64,000 nucleotides of DNA from Lachnospiraceae bacterium (GTDB lineage Bacteria; Bacillota; Clostridia; Lachnospirales; Lachnospiraceae): assembly GCA_017472605.1 (NCBI GenBank), contig JAFUPV010000035.1, positions 62,001-126,000 on the forward strand, read 5' to 3'. The translations under genes and the position numbers were made by a program. Shown piece after piece: positions 43,752-52,091 of the stretch (the first letter of the stretch is position 1; every line of letters begins with the position of its first letter). The notes under the pieces were generated by a model. The model had not been told where the DNA came from. It saw only the letters and a program-made list of their open reading frames with translations, and made no database searches.

Positions 43752-45341
43752 TCATTCGGCTGATTTCGTATGGCGCTCAATGATACAAGTATGCTTTTTG
43801 CTCCGTTTACTATAGTTAATTCCAATCAGCAGGATATCGCTTCCATGTGCCTGCAGGATTTCCGGATACTGTCGCCTTTTAATCTGTTCAATGGCATCGG
43901 CAGTTGATTTATCCCATTTCAACTCAACCACGAGAATCGGTTTATCCGAATGTTTAAACGGAAGGAATACGATGTCCGCATAGCCGTTTCCGGAGGGGAG
44001 TTCCTGGATTGTGACAAATTCATCCATACTGCTTAAAAATGCAAAACGGATTGTACTGCGCAGTGCCTGTTCGTTATTATAAAAATCGGGTGAAGCAATG
44101 GATCGATGCACATCTTCAAGGATTCGTCCTACTTCGCTGGAATTCATCTGAACCGCAGCCTGAAGAAGGTGGTCTGAAAGCTGAATTGCCCTGATTAGTT
44201 CCGGGCGACCGCCGGTACGCACGGCACGCATGAATTCTTCACGAATTTCCTCGTTTGGAATCGAAACGGACTCCGAAATTTCATCGTATGCAAGATAACC
44301 AAGGTGGACAAGCAGTGTCAGGATGTCATCGCGGCTTTTTAGAGAGGTCATGTCGTTTTGGAAGGTTCTGACGTCAATTGCACAGGAGTTGCCTCCCAGC
44401 ATTCCAATTAGTGCCTGCTTCAGTCCATCCATATCAAGATCAATATAAAGCTGCAAGGCTTCATAGGTCTCCGTTTTTGTCCAGAAACTTTTCAGCTTCC
44501 TGCTTTTCATACCGTCAACAACCGATTTTGGATTATAGATGTGAAGATTTTCTGCAAAGCGATATCCATCATACCATTGTCTGACTTCATCAAAATCTTT
44601 TTCGTAGGTACTGCAGAGTGAGATCACTTCTTCTTCTGTGAATCCGGTATATTCAGCAAAAACAGAAGGATCCGTCATGGAAAATTCACTGAAAATATTC
44701 AATGCAGAATGGGAACCATATTTTTTGATTGGAAGAATTCCAGTCATGTAAGCAAGGGCAACATAGGTTCGGTCTTTGAACAAATCTTTCAGAAAATCAA
44801 GATAATGCTTTTGGGCGTTTGTGTGATCTTTGGCTTCACGGAACATGCAGTCCCACTCATCAACGATAAAGACAAATCCTTTGTGCAGTCTGGTATCCTT
44901 TTTGTAAATCGAAGCAAGGGCCGATGGAAGATAGCTGTCATCAGCTGAAACAGACTCCGGATATGCGTTATGAAGTTCATGTATAACGGCCGACTGAATG
45001 AATTGGGGAACGAGATCGGCATTGCCTGCAGCACTTAAAATCTGCTGGATATTCAGAAAAATTACGTCATACTGGTTCAGATGAGTCTTAAAATCCGGAA
45101 GTTTTTCCGCTTTCCGTCCGCAAAACAGGGTGGAAGAATCGCAGCTGCGGTCATAGTAGGCAGCCAACATATTAGCAGCCATGGATTTGCCGAATCTGCG
45201 AGGGCGGCTGACGCAGATAAAAGCGTCATCTGTCCCAAGAACGCTGTTTGTATATTCAATCATTCCTGTTTTGTCCACATAAATACGGGCTCGAAGCGCA
45301 CGCTGAAAACTTTCATTTCCTGTGTTCAGATAGTCATTCAT
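43752..45341 (-). CDS. AAA-ATPase-like and PD-(D/E)XK nuclease-domain protein
   Basis: A 529-residue protein of the AAA-ATPase-like (DUF1703-type) family widespread in gut Clostridia and Bacteroidetes. The N-terminal half has the Walker A-like SRPRRFGKSM (about 45-54) and a Walker B-like VFIVDEWDCMF segment. The C-terminal part (about 410-520) carries a PD-(D/E)XK-like core: GYADIVFLP, then VVELKWDKS, with the Asp and Glu-x-Lys spacing of that superfamily. The family's role is not established; nuclease activity and a link with defence or mobile elements have been proposed. The ATG at 45339-45341 has AAGGAG upstream on the minus strand. Confidence 0.87.
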   Translation of the reverse strand: MNDYLNTGNESFQRALRARIYVDKTGMIEYTNSVLGTDDAFICVSRPRRFGKSMAANMLAAYYDRSCDSSTLFCGRKAEKLPDFKTHLNQYDVIFLNIQQILSAAGNADLVPQFIQSAVIHELHNAYPESVSADDSYLPSALASIYKKDTRLHKGFVFIVDEWDCMFREAKDHTNAQKHYLDFLKDLFKDRTYVALAYMTGILPIKKYGSHSALNIFSEFSMTDPSVFAEYTGFTEEEVISLCSTYEKDFDEVRQWYDGYRFAENLHIYNPKSVVDGMKSRKLKSFWTKTETYEALQLYIDLDMDGLKQALIGMLGGNSCAIDVRTFQNDMTSLKSRDDILTLLVHLGYLAYDEISESVSIPNEEIREEFMRAVRTGGRPELIRAIQLSDHLLQAAVQMNSSEVGRILEDVHRSIASPDFYNNEQALRSTIRFAFLSSMDEFVTIQELPSGNGYADIVFLPFKHSDKPILVVELKWDKSTADAIEQIKRRQYPEILQAHGSDILLIGINYSKRSKKHTCIIERHTKSAE

Positions 45342-45496
45342 AGACTGGATTGGCTCCTTTCTGATTGATTTATTTGTTGCTTATACGTGATTTAGTTTAC
45401 CATAAGTAAGAGAATTTCGCAACGGATGGATAGGAATAATGTTTCGATGTGAGGCAGAAGTCATGTTTGGGCAGCAAAGAAAACGAAGAAGGAAGC

Positions 45497-45525
45497 TTTA
45501 CAGAATCTGGAAAATGTTGTATGAT
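45497..45525 (+). promoter_or_regulatory. Promoter of the HMA-domain gene
   Basis: TTTACA (45497-45502) and TATGAT (45520-45525) are separated by 17 bp. Confidence 0.6.
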
Positions 45526-45560
45526 CATGGTTAGAAAAAGCTAACACAAGGAGAATACAG

Positions 45561-45911
45561 ATGGAAGATTTGATTATTGTTATCGTACTCGCAGCCATGA
45601 TCCTCATCGGCATTGTTTCCGGCAGAAAGCACTTTAAGGGACAGGGCGGCTGCTGCGGCGGCGGAAGTACCTATGTTTCCAAAAAGAAACTGAACCATGT
45701 TACCGGAAAGAAAACAGCAGTCATTGAAGGAATGACCTGTGAGAACTGCAAAGCAAGAGTGGAGCGTGCCATTAACGACATCGATGGAGCGGCAGGCAGA
45801 GTAAATCTCAGGAAGAAAGAAGCCGTCATTTCGATGGAACGGGAGATCAGCGACGAAGAAATTCGGTCAGTGATCGAAAGGGCCGGATATGAGGTTGTTG
45901 AAATCCGGTAA
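45561..45911 (+). CDS. FeoB-associated-like N-terminus fused to a heavy-metal-associated domain
   Basis: A 116-residue protein. Residues 2-20 form one transmembrane helix, then a Gly/Cys stretch (GQGGCCGGGS) resembles FeoB-associated Cys-rich membrane proteins. After a short linker the C-terminal HMA domain (about 50-116) shows the metal-binding GMTCENC and the typical ISDEEIRSVIERAGYEV end. HMA domains bind Cu(I), Zn(II) or similar ions, so this is a small membrane-tethered metallochaperone. The ATG at 45561 follows AAGGAGAATACAG. No P-type ATPase or feo gene is adjacent. Confidence 0.83.
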   Translation: MEDLIIVIVLAAMILIGIVSGRKHFKGQGGCCGGGSTYVSKKKLNHVTGKKTAVIEGMTCENCKARVERAINDIDGAAGRVNLRKKEAVISMEREISDEEIRSVIERAGYEVVEIR

Positions 45912-45935
45912 AAAGGAAAAAAGAAAGAGGAAAGA

Positions 45936-45986
45936 AAAAGAAGTTTCGGAAAGCTGCAGGCTGCCTGTTCCGAAGCTTCTTTTTTG
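45936..45986 (+). terminator. Intrinsic terminator after the HMA gene
   Basis: AAGAAGTTTCGGA (about 45938-45950) pairs with TCCGAAGCTTCTT (45969-45981, one G-U), followed by T. Confidence 0.83.
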
Positions 45987-46054
45987 TATATGAAATTCTG
46001 CAAAATTTGTCATTTTCGGAAGAAGAAAAAGCGAGAAAGAGACATTGCGCGTGC

Positions 46055-46083
46055 CGCTGTTATTCGCTATAATGTTTATGAAA
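46055..46083 (+). promoter_or_regulatory. Promoter of the small-peptide/DUF4230/GH36 cluster
   Basis: TTGCGC (46055-46060) and TATAAT (46078-46083) have a 17 bp spacer. Confidence 0.68.
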
Positions 46084-46132
46084 AGATGTTCAAAAGATGT
46101 TTATTTCTGCACGAAGAAAGCGAGGAAAGTAC

Positions 46133-46234
46133 ATGCTGAGAAAAATTGGAAAAACGCTGCTGCGGATTGGGTTTGGTATCATTGGCGCAATTGTTCTGTT
46201 CTATCTGATCCTGTTGATTACTGCATGGATCTGA
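46133..46234 (+). CDS. 33-residue single-helix membrane peptide
   Basis: A short gene encoding a basic N-terminus (MLRKIGKTLLRIG) and one hydrophobic helix (about 12-33, rich in I, L, V, F). The ATG at 46133 follows GAGGAAAGTAC, and the frame stops at TGA 46232-46234. It lies 50 bp after the -10 box and is the first frame of a likely four-gene transcript. Small one-helix proteins of this kind often assist larger membrane proteins; the adjacent DUF4230 protein has a transmembrane segment and could be a partner, which is inference. Confidence 0.62.
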   Translation: MLRKIGKTLLRIGFGIIGAIVLFYLILLITAWI

Positions 46235-46262
46235 GTTACGTAGGAAGGAGATGGAAAACAGA

Positions 46263-46940
46263 ATGGAAGAGAAACGAAAAAGAAGGAGGCCGTTCTGGCT
46301 GTTTCGGAAGATTAAAAGCTTTTTTGCCATGATCGGTTTTCTGGTGGTTTTGGCGGTATGTCTGTATTTCGGGTGGAGCTATGCCGTTTCTACCGGCATG
46401 GCAGGTTCGCTTTTTGGCGGACTGATTCAGGAACAGGTGGAAGTGATCAATGTGCAGATCGAGAGCAGGCTGAATGCCATTGGCGAGCTGGCAACCTATT
46501 CCTATGAATACCGGAATGAGAAAAGCGTGACGGATACAAGAGAGATTTTTGGAACAGCGATACCGGGAACAACAAATCAGATTGACATGATCTATTCCGG
46601 CGTGATTAAGGTTGGATACGAGATTGGAGATATCTCCTATGAGGTTGACTGGTACCGGAAAAAAATCCATGTGATGTTGCCGAAAATCCAGGTTCTGGAT
46701 AACTACATCAAGCTGGATGATCTCCAGTGCAGAGAAAAGAATAACATCCTCAACCCAATCGGAACGGAGGAAATGACTGCTTATTTTGAGGAAATTGAGG
46801 CAGAGGAGCTGGCCCGTGCCAAAGAGCAGGGAATCGAAAAAAAGGCAGAAGAACGGTTTCAGGAAATTATGAAAGCCTTTCTTGCAGAATTAAATGACTA
46901 TGAAGTTGTGTTTGAACAACAGGAAAATGAAGGAGAATAA
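46263..46940 (+). CDS. DUF4230 domain-containing membrane-anchored protein
   Basis: A 226-residue protein. Residues 1-14 are basic (MEEKRKRRRPFWLF), one helix spans about 20-42, and the remaining part matches DUF4230 (IESRLNAIGELATYSYEYRN, then GVIKVGYEIGDISYEV and VMLPKIQVLDN). The ATG at 46263 is used because the upstream ATG at 46251 directly abuts AAGGAG. GH36 begins 3 nt after its stop codon, so the two are coupled. The DUF4230 role is unknown; the topology is N-in with the domain outside. Confidence 0.82.
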   Translation: MEEKRKRRRPFWLFRKIKSFFAMIGFLVVLAVCLYFGWSYAVSTGMAGSLFGGLIQEQVEVINVQIESRLNAIGELATYSYEYRNEKSVTDTREIFGTAIPGTTNQIDMIYSGVIKVGYEIGDISYEVDWYRKKIHVMLPKIQVLDNYIKLDDLQCREKNNILNPIGTEEMTAYFEEIEAEELARAKEQGIEKKAEERFQEIMKAFLAELNDYEVVFEQQENEGE

Positions 46941-46942
46941 GA

Positions 46943-49150
46943 ATGATGAAGTATATCAGAATCAGTGAAAATGGTATTAATCTTATTTTCGGGGTTACCG
47001 AAAAGAATCAGTTAAAGCTTCTGCACTTCTCAAAAGCAGAATTCAATGAAAATGATCTGTGCCGGTTCGGTGCCGAATGCAAGGCGGAGGATCTGGTCAG
47101 AAAGCAGCAGTTTCTGGAGGAAGCATTCCAGCTGGTTCAGGTCAATCTGTCCGGCTACAACCGTCCCTATGAGAAGCATGGAAACAAGCACATTGTAACG
47201 GCACCGGGATACCTTCTTACGTACGTGGGAATGGAAGACTGTGTCAATGAACTGGGACGGAAGCTGACAATTGTTCAGGAAGATCGGGAAGCGACACATG
47301 TCCGTGTGGAAACGGTGATGCAGTTTTACAGCGGCACCTCCATGGTACGCATGTTCAGTACGGTTACCAACGAAGGCGAGGAGACACAGACACTGGAATA
47401 CCTTTCTTCCTTCTGCTATACCGGTATTGAAAAAGAGGGAGAGGACAGTTCCGATGCCAAAATGAAGGTTCGCATCCCTTACAATGGCTGGCAGAAGGAA
47501 ATGACCATCAAGGAATATACCTTTGGCGATCTGGGCCTTGCCCAGACCCAGCCCGGCGTCTATCAGCGCACATCTCAGGTACTGGAGGTTACCAACACCG
47601 GAAACTGGTCATCCAAGAAATATCTGCCTCTGGGTTATATTGAAAACACAGAGGCACATACCAGCCTGTTCTGGCAGATTGAGCACAACGGTTCCTGGCA
47701 CTATGAGATCAGTGATCAGAATACCCATTTCTATGTCTGTGTCAGCGGCCCGACGGAAGTACAGTCCCACTGGTTTAAGAATCTGGCTCCGGGCGAGTCC
47801 TTCACGTCAGTTCCGGTGGCTGTCGGTGTTGCCGGTGACAGCTTTGAGGAGGCTCTTGGTCAGCTGACAAAGTATCGCCGTCTGATCCGCAGACCAAATC
47901 AGGACGATGAGAAGCTGCCGGTTATCTTTAATGATTACATGAACTGCCTCTTTGGTGATCCCACCACAGAAAAGGAAATCCCGCTGATCAATGCGGCAGC
48001 AGAGTGCGGCTGTGAATACTATGTCATTGACGCCGGCTGGTATGCACCGGGCGAATGGTGGGACAGCGTCGGTGAGTGGCAGGAATGCAGAGACCGTTTC
48101 CCCAACGGAATTAAGGAAGTAACCGATTATATTCGGAAGAAGGGAATGGTTCCCGGTGTCTGGCTGGAGCTGGAGGTAATGGGAATCAACTGTGAAAAAG
48201 CGAAAAAAGCTCCTGATGACTGGTTCTTTGTTCGCCATGGAAAGCGGGTATTCGACCGCAGCAGATACCAGCTGGATTTCCGCAATCCGGCAGTCATCGA
48301 CCATGTCAATGAGGTTATTGACCGTGTTGTGAAGGAATATGGTGTCGGCTACATCAAGATGGATTACAACATCGAGCCGGGAATCGGTACAGAGCTTGGC
48401 GCGGAGAGTGTTGGTCAGGGCTTGCTGGAGCATGAAAAAGCGTATCTGGCATGGCTGGATGATGTGTTTGCCAGATATCCGGATCTTGTGATTGAAAACT
48501 GTTCCAGCGGCGGTCTGCGGATCGACTATGCGCTGCTTTCCCGGTACAGCATCCAGTCCACATCCGACCAGGAGGATTACCGCAACTATGCGACCATTGC
48601 AGCAAACGCGGCTGCCGGTGTAACGCCGGAGCAGGCAGCCATCTGGTCCTACCCCATGAGACAGGGAAATAAAGAAGAAGTCATCTACAACATGATTAAT
48701 GCCATGCTGGTCCGCATCCACCAGAGCGGTCATCTGGCAGAGCTTGTAGCGGAGCGTACCAATCTGGTTAAGGAAGGAATTCAGTGCTATAAGAAGATTC
48801 GTGAAGATATTAAGCATGCAGTTCCGTTTTTGCCGCTGGATGTGGCTGATAATGAAGATCTGTGGGTCTGCGGCGGTCTGAAGCTGGAAAACAGAGCATA
48901 TCTGGCAGTCTGGAAACGGGAGATGGAAGGAAAGAATAACAACAGACGAAAAATGGCTGGTACGGAGTGTTCGGATACCATGCTGTCCATTCCCCTTAAC
49001 AGCCTGCCATTCGCAGAGACAGGAATCAATGTTTCCTGCATCTATCCGACAATGGAACAGACGGCATTTGAAGTGGAAAACAATGTTTTGAAAGTATGTT
49101 TTGAAAAGCCGGTAATGGCGAGACTGTTTGAGATAACGGTAAAAGAATGA
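46943..49150 (+). CDS. Alpha-galactosidase, glycoside hydrolase family 36
   Basis: A 735-residue cytoplasmic glycosidase (no signal peptide) cleaving terminal alpha-galactosyl residues such as those of raffinose or melibiose. It has an N-terminal beta-supersandwich (about 1-330) and a TIM barrel with the nucleophile Asp in YIKMDYNIE and the acid/base Asp in the SDQEDY segment, then a C-terminal beta domain. WYAPGEWWDSVGEWQ and CSSGGLRIDYALL are typical GH36 features. The ATG at 46943 follows AAGGAG by 7 nt; a second ATG is next to it. Activity on alpha-GalNAc is an alternative. A PHP phosphoesterase gene follows 24 bp downstream. Confidence 0.92.
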   Translation: MMKYIRISENGINLIFGVTEKNQLKLLHFSKAEFNENDLCRFGAECKAEDLVRKQQFLEEAFQLVQVNLSGYNRPYEKHGNKHIVTAPGYLLTYVGMEDCVNELGRKLTIVQEDREATHVRVETVMQFYSGTSMVRMFSTVTNEGEETQTLEYLSSFCYTGIEKEGEDSSDAKMKVRIPYNGWQKEMTIKEYTFGDLGLAQTQPGVYQRTSQVLEVTNTGNWSSKKYLPLGYIENTEAHTSLFWQIEHNGSWHYEISDQNTHFYVCVSGPTEVQSHWFKNLAPGESFTSVPVAVGVAGDSFEEALGQLTKYRRLIRRPNQDDEKLPVIFNDYMNCLFGDPTTEKEIPLINAAAECGCEYYVIDAGWYAPGEWWDSVGEWQECRDRFPNGIKEVTDYIRKKGMVPGVWLELEVMGINCEKAKKAPDDWFFVRHGKRVFDRSRYQLDFRNPAVIDHVNEVIDRVVKEYGVGYIKMDYNIEPGIGTELGAESVGQGLLEHEKAYLAWLDDVFARYPDLVIENCSSGGLRIDYALLSRYSIQSTSDQEDYRNYATIAANAAAGVTPEQAAIWSYPMRQGNKEEVIYNMINAMLVRIHQSGHLAELVAERTNLVKEGIQCYKKIREDIKHAVPFLPLDVADNEDLWVCGGLKLENRAYLAVWKREMEGKNNNRRKMAGTECSDTMLSIPLNSLPFAETGINVSCIYPTMEQTAFEVENNVLKVCFEKPVMARLFEITVKE

Positions 49151-49174
49151 TTTGGTGACGGGAGAAGGAAAACG

Positions 49175-49867
49175 ATGAACGAAAACGAGTACAAATATCG
49201 GACTGAGCTGCACATGCACACCTCTCCGGCCAGCGGCTGCAGCGAAATTCCGCCCCAGGAGGCGGTGGAGACCTACAGCAGATTAGGATATAACAGCGTT
49301 GTGATAACGAACCATTTCTATAAAGGAATGCGGTTTTGTGAGGACAGAGAGAAGTGCATCGAAACCTATTTGCAGGACTATGATCTTGCGGTTGAAACGG
49401 GGAAAAAGCTTGGTGTTCATGTGATTTTTGGGTGCGAAATTCGTTTTACCGAAAATAACAATGACTATCTGCTGTTTGGAATTGACCGGAATTTTCTGGA
49501 AACGGCCTGGGAGAGCTTCGATCTGGGAATTGAAGCGTTCTCCAGACGCTATCGAAAAGACGGCGTGATGATCATTCAGGCACATCCCAACCGGGATTAC
49601 ATGGTAAAAGTGGATCCGCAGTGTCTGGACGGCATCGAGGCCTTTAATCTGCATCCCCACCACAATTCAAGAGTCGGTCTGACGGCAAGTTACGCGAAAT
49701 CGCATGGTTTGCTGATTACAGCGGGAACGGATTACCATCATCCGGGGCATGAAGGTTTGACAGCGCTGAGGACAAAGGAAGAAATGAAAGATCAGGCAGA
49801 TCTTGTCCGGGTGCTGAGAAGCCGTGACTATTTGCTGGAATTGGGAGGATATGTATTAATACCGTAA
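49175..49867 (+). CDS. PHP-domain metal-dependent phosphoesterase
   Basis: A 230-residue PHP-superfamily protein with metal ligands in ELHMHTSP, ITNHFYKG, QAHPNRD and GTDYHHPGH. The superfamily includes histidinol phosphatases and polymerase III PHP domains; a small standalone PHP like this one is usually a phosphatase of unknown substrate. Start ATG 49175 follows GGGAGAAGG. It is the last gene of the GH36 transcript. A short inverted repeat (AACAAC/GTTGTT) just after its stop may act as a weak terminator. Confidence 0.85.
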   Translation: MNENEYKYRTELHMHTSPASGCSEIPPQEAVETYSRLGYNSVVITNHFYKGMRFCEDREKCIETYLQDYDLAVETGKKLGVHVIFGCEIRFTENNNDYLLFGIDRNFLETAWESFDLGIEAFSRRYRKDGVMIIQAHPNRDYMVKVDPQCLDGIEAFNLHPHHNSRVGLTASYAKSHGLLITAGTDYHHPGHEGLTALRTKEEMKDQADLVRVLRSRDYLLELGGYVLIP

Positions 49868-50073
49868 CAACAGGAGATAATTGTTGTTAAAGAGAATTAT
49901 ATCAAATATTAGTGTCGAATACTGTCGAACGATTTTTGTTGCATATTAAGGATTTTTCTGATAGGATTACGCTAAGAAGAAAATAAATGAAGGAGGTATT
50001 TGCGGTAAAGGAATATTTGTAAGAAAAGAAAAATATTCGAATAAAGAACAAAAGAATCGTGTGTTATTGAACA
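49868..50073 (+). promoter_or_regulatory. AT-rich upstream region of the toxin-antitoxin-like module
   Basis: The composition falls well below that of neighbouring genes. TGTCGAA occurs twice 10 bp apart (49913-49919 and 49923-49929), directly before a possible promoter TTGCAT (49939-49944) and TAGGAT (49962-49967) with 17 bp spacing. AAGGAGG at about 49991 precedes no long frame. Confidence 0.4.
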
Positions 50074-50133
50074 ATGGGAGCGAATTACCAGAAAATTGAC
50101 GATACGCAGAAGGGAGTGAGTGTATATCAGTAA
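50074..50133 (+). CDS. Very short leader frame coupled to the antitoxin
   Basis: ATG at 50074 opens a 19-codon frame (MGANYQKIDDTQKGVSVYQ) whose TAA overlaps the next ATG as TAATG. It may only couple translation, or may be fortuitous. I have low confidence that it is a gene. Confidence 0.3.
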   Translation: MGANYQKIDDTQKGVSVYQ

Positions 50134-50276
50134 TGAAACCAATTCAGGCAACTCCGGTTCTAAGTGGTAAAGATGCGGAGAAGATATTGAAACAGGTAAA
50201 TATCCCTCCATCTGCAAAAGAAATGGAGAAAAATAAAATGTTGCGGGATGTCCTTATTAAAATTCGTAACGCATGA
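50133..50276 (+). CDS. Small antitoxin-like protein, partner of the GNAT protein
   Basis: A 47-residue protein beginning MKPIQATPVLSGKDAEK and ending in a Lys/Arg-rich helix. I recall similar short proteins (ATPVL-x-G-x-DA pattern) directly before GNAT toxins in Firmicutes, but have not verified this. It has no strong ribosome-binding site of its own; AGGGAG lies 17 nt before the start, so coupling from the overlapping upstream frame (TAATG) is likely. It ends 29 bp inside the downstream frame. DNA-binding and neutralisation are inferred from context. It is too short for most gene finders. Confidence 0.6.
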   Translation: MKPIQATPVLSGKDAEKILKQVNIPPSAKEMEKNKMLRDVLIKIRNA

Positions 50277-50859
50277 ATTATTTAAGCGAAGATTCATTTT
50301 TTATATTCAGAATCATGTGAGACTGTTATCAATTGAGGACATAGATAACGTCTCACAATATTTCTTCGACAGTCATATTGGAGAATATAATGAGTTTCTG
50401 GGTGTTGCAAGGCAGTTCAATGACTTGAATATAAGCAAAACATTTTTACTGATACATAAAGATGCAGATGAATTATTAGCGTACATGACATTGTCCTGTG
50501 ATTCAATAAAGCTGACCGGTGAAGAGAAGGAATTGCATGAGATTGCAAAGGTTCCGTATGCGTCAATACCGGCATTAAAAGTCGGAAAATTAGCTGTAAA
50601 TAAAGAATTGAGTTCTGGAGTAAAACGAAAAGGCTATGGTTCCTTTTTATTGGAAATTGCCAGAGGTTATGCGTTTCGCATGAATGAGTTAGGGGTTGCA
50701 TGTCGTTTTCTCACTGTAGATGCAGATATTGAATATGATACGAATACGCCGCTGTTTTATGAAAAGAATGGTTTTGTTGAAAATCTGGGGAATAAGAAGA
50801 GAAATCCAAGACATACAATCAGTATGAGAAAAGATATATTTGCTGAAGAAAAGATATGA
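50248..50859 (+). CDS. GNAT-family acetyltransferase, toxin-like
   Basis: A 203-residue GNAT protein whose core (SIPALKVGKLAVNKEL, RKGYGSFLLEIARGYA, then CRFLTVDAD and LFYEKNGFVENL) resembles toxin acetyltransferases of the TacT/AtaT class, which acetylate aminoacyl-tRNA. The acetyl-CoA loop G/R-x-x-G-x-G/S is read as RKGYGS. The start at 50248 overlaps the antitoxin; the GNAT domain really begins near residue 24 and a GTG at 50317 is an alternative. No strong site exists for either, in agreement with coupled translation. The AT-rich composition indicates acquisition by transfer. Confidence 0.75.
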   Translation: MSLLKFVTHELFKRRFIFYIQNHVRLLSIEDIDNVSQYFFDSHIGEYNEFLGVARQFNDLNISKTFLLIHKDADELLAYMTLSCDSIKLTGEEKELHEIAKVPYASIPALKVGKLAVNKELSSGVKRKGYGSFLLEIARGYAFRMNELGVACRFLTVDADIEYDTNTPLFYEKNGFVENLGNKKRNPRHTISMRKDIFAEEKI

Positions 50860-50883
50860 TGTGTATGATAAGGAGTACGAAGC

Positions 50884-51936
50884 GTGACGAACAGTGATTC
50901 CACCTATTACTATAATCTGCTGAATAAAAATCAGCAGAAAGCATACTATGCGATGAAAAGCGGTCTGACATCGTTAGCCCCATCCTTCCCGGTTCTACGT
51001 CTGGAACCCCGGGAGCTGGCTGATATCTATTTCATGGTCCGCCTGGATTGTCCGCAGCTGTTTTACAGCGTGAAATACAGTTACCGATACTATCCGGACT
51101 CGGAATATGTGGAGATGGTACCGGAATATCTGTTTCCGAAAAATAAGATCCGGGAACATCAGGAAGCCATGCGTTCACGGATTAAGAAGCTGGCAAGACA
51201 GGCGGAAACGCGCAGTGAGACGGAAAAAGAGCAGTACATCCACGATTTCATCTGTACCAATGTTCGATATGATAAGCTGAAAAAGCCCTATTCCCATGAG
51301 ATCATTGGTGCGCTCGGCCACGGAGTCGCTGTCTGTGAGGGAATTGCCAAGACGGTGAAGATGCTGTGTGAAGCGCTTGGAATCTGGTGCATCATCGCGG
51401 TTTCTGAAGCCAATCCGGAAAAGAAAATCAAATATCGCCACGCATGGAACATCATCCGGATCAATGGCACGTATTACCACCTGGATGCAACGTTCGACAA
51501 CACACTGAGTCAGGAAGAGACAATTCGCTATGACTACTTCAATCTCAGTGATTCCCAGATTTTTCGGGACCATGAGCCGGTTATCTGGAAAATCCCATCC
51601 TGCCCGGATGGCGATCACAGCTGGTATCGGGAAAAGAAGCTGTCCTTCACAAAGCAGGAGGATGTGCAAAAGCGGGCTGCGCAGGCAGTGAAGAAGGGGA
51701 AAAAGCTTCTGTTCCACTGGCGCGGCGGATATCTGACCAGGGAAGTGCTGATGGAATTGCTTCGGCTGGTGGAGGAAGAGGCAAAGAAGAAAGAAATGCA
51801 TGCCTGGCTGTCACTGAACTGGCCGCAGGCTGTGCTGCAGTTTGCGTTTGAGCGCCAGCTGAGAGAAACACAGATCACAATGGAGGAAGCAAACGAAGGA
51901 GAACGGGAGCAGGCAGACGTCCGGGAGACTGTGTAA
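50884..51936 (+). CDS. Transglutaminase-like domain protein
   Basis: A 350-residue protein with a transglutaminase-like cysteine protease fold. The catalytic triad is visible as Cys in HGVAVCEGIAK, His in YRHAWNII and Asp in YHLDATFD. The N-terminal 115 residues carry the helical domain typical of the Lachnospiraceae versions, and the C-terminal 100 residues contain a charged helical segment. No signal peptide is visible, so it is probably cytoplasmic. The start is the GTG at 50884, 8 nt from TAAGGAG. It starts 24 bp after the GNAT gene, so it may be cotranscribed. The substrate is unknown. Confidence 0.85.
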   Translation: MTNSDSTYYYNLLNKNQQKAYYAMKSGLTSLAPSFPVLRLEPRELADIYFMVRLDCPQLFYSVKYSYRYYPDSEYVEMVPEYLFPKNKIREHQEAMRSRIKKLARQAETRSETEKEQYIHDFICTNVRYDKLKKPYSHEIIGALGHGVAVCEGIAKTVKMLCEALGIWCIIAVSEANPEKKIKYRHAWNIIRINGTYYHLDATFDNTLSQEETIRYDYFNLSDSQIFRDHEPVIWKIPSCPDGDHSWYREKKLSFTKQEDVQKRAAQAVKKGKKLLFHWRGGYLTREVLMELLRLVEEEAKKKEMHAWLSLNWPQAVLQFAFERQLRETQITMEEANEGEREQADVRETV

Positions 51937-51983
51937 TTCTAAAAAAAATATGAAATAAATGTGATAGATCTGTTTATATATGG

Positions 51984-52012
51984 TTGCAATTACCAGATTT
52001 CTATGGTAAAAT
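51984..52012 (+). promoter_or_regulatory. Promoter of the OFA-family transporter
   Basis: TTGCAA (51984-51989) and TAAAAT (52007-52012) have a 17 bp spacer, giving a leader of about 130 nt. Confidence 0.65.
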
Positions 52013-52091
52013 GAGATGTTGTAGAGAACTGCATCCCTACAGAAGTATCATCTGATTTTGCACAGAAACGTCTGATGCAAAAAAAATACAG

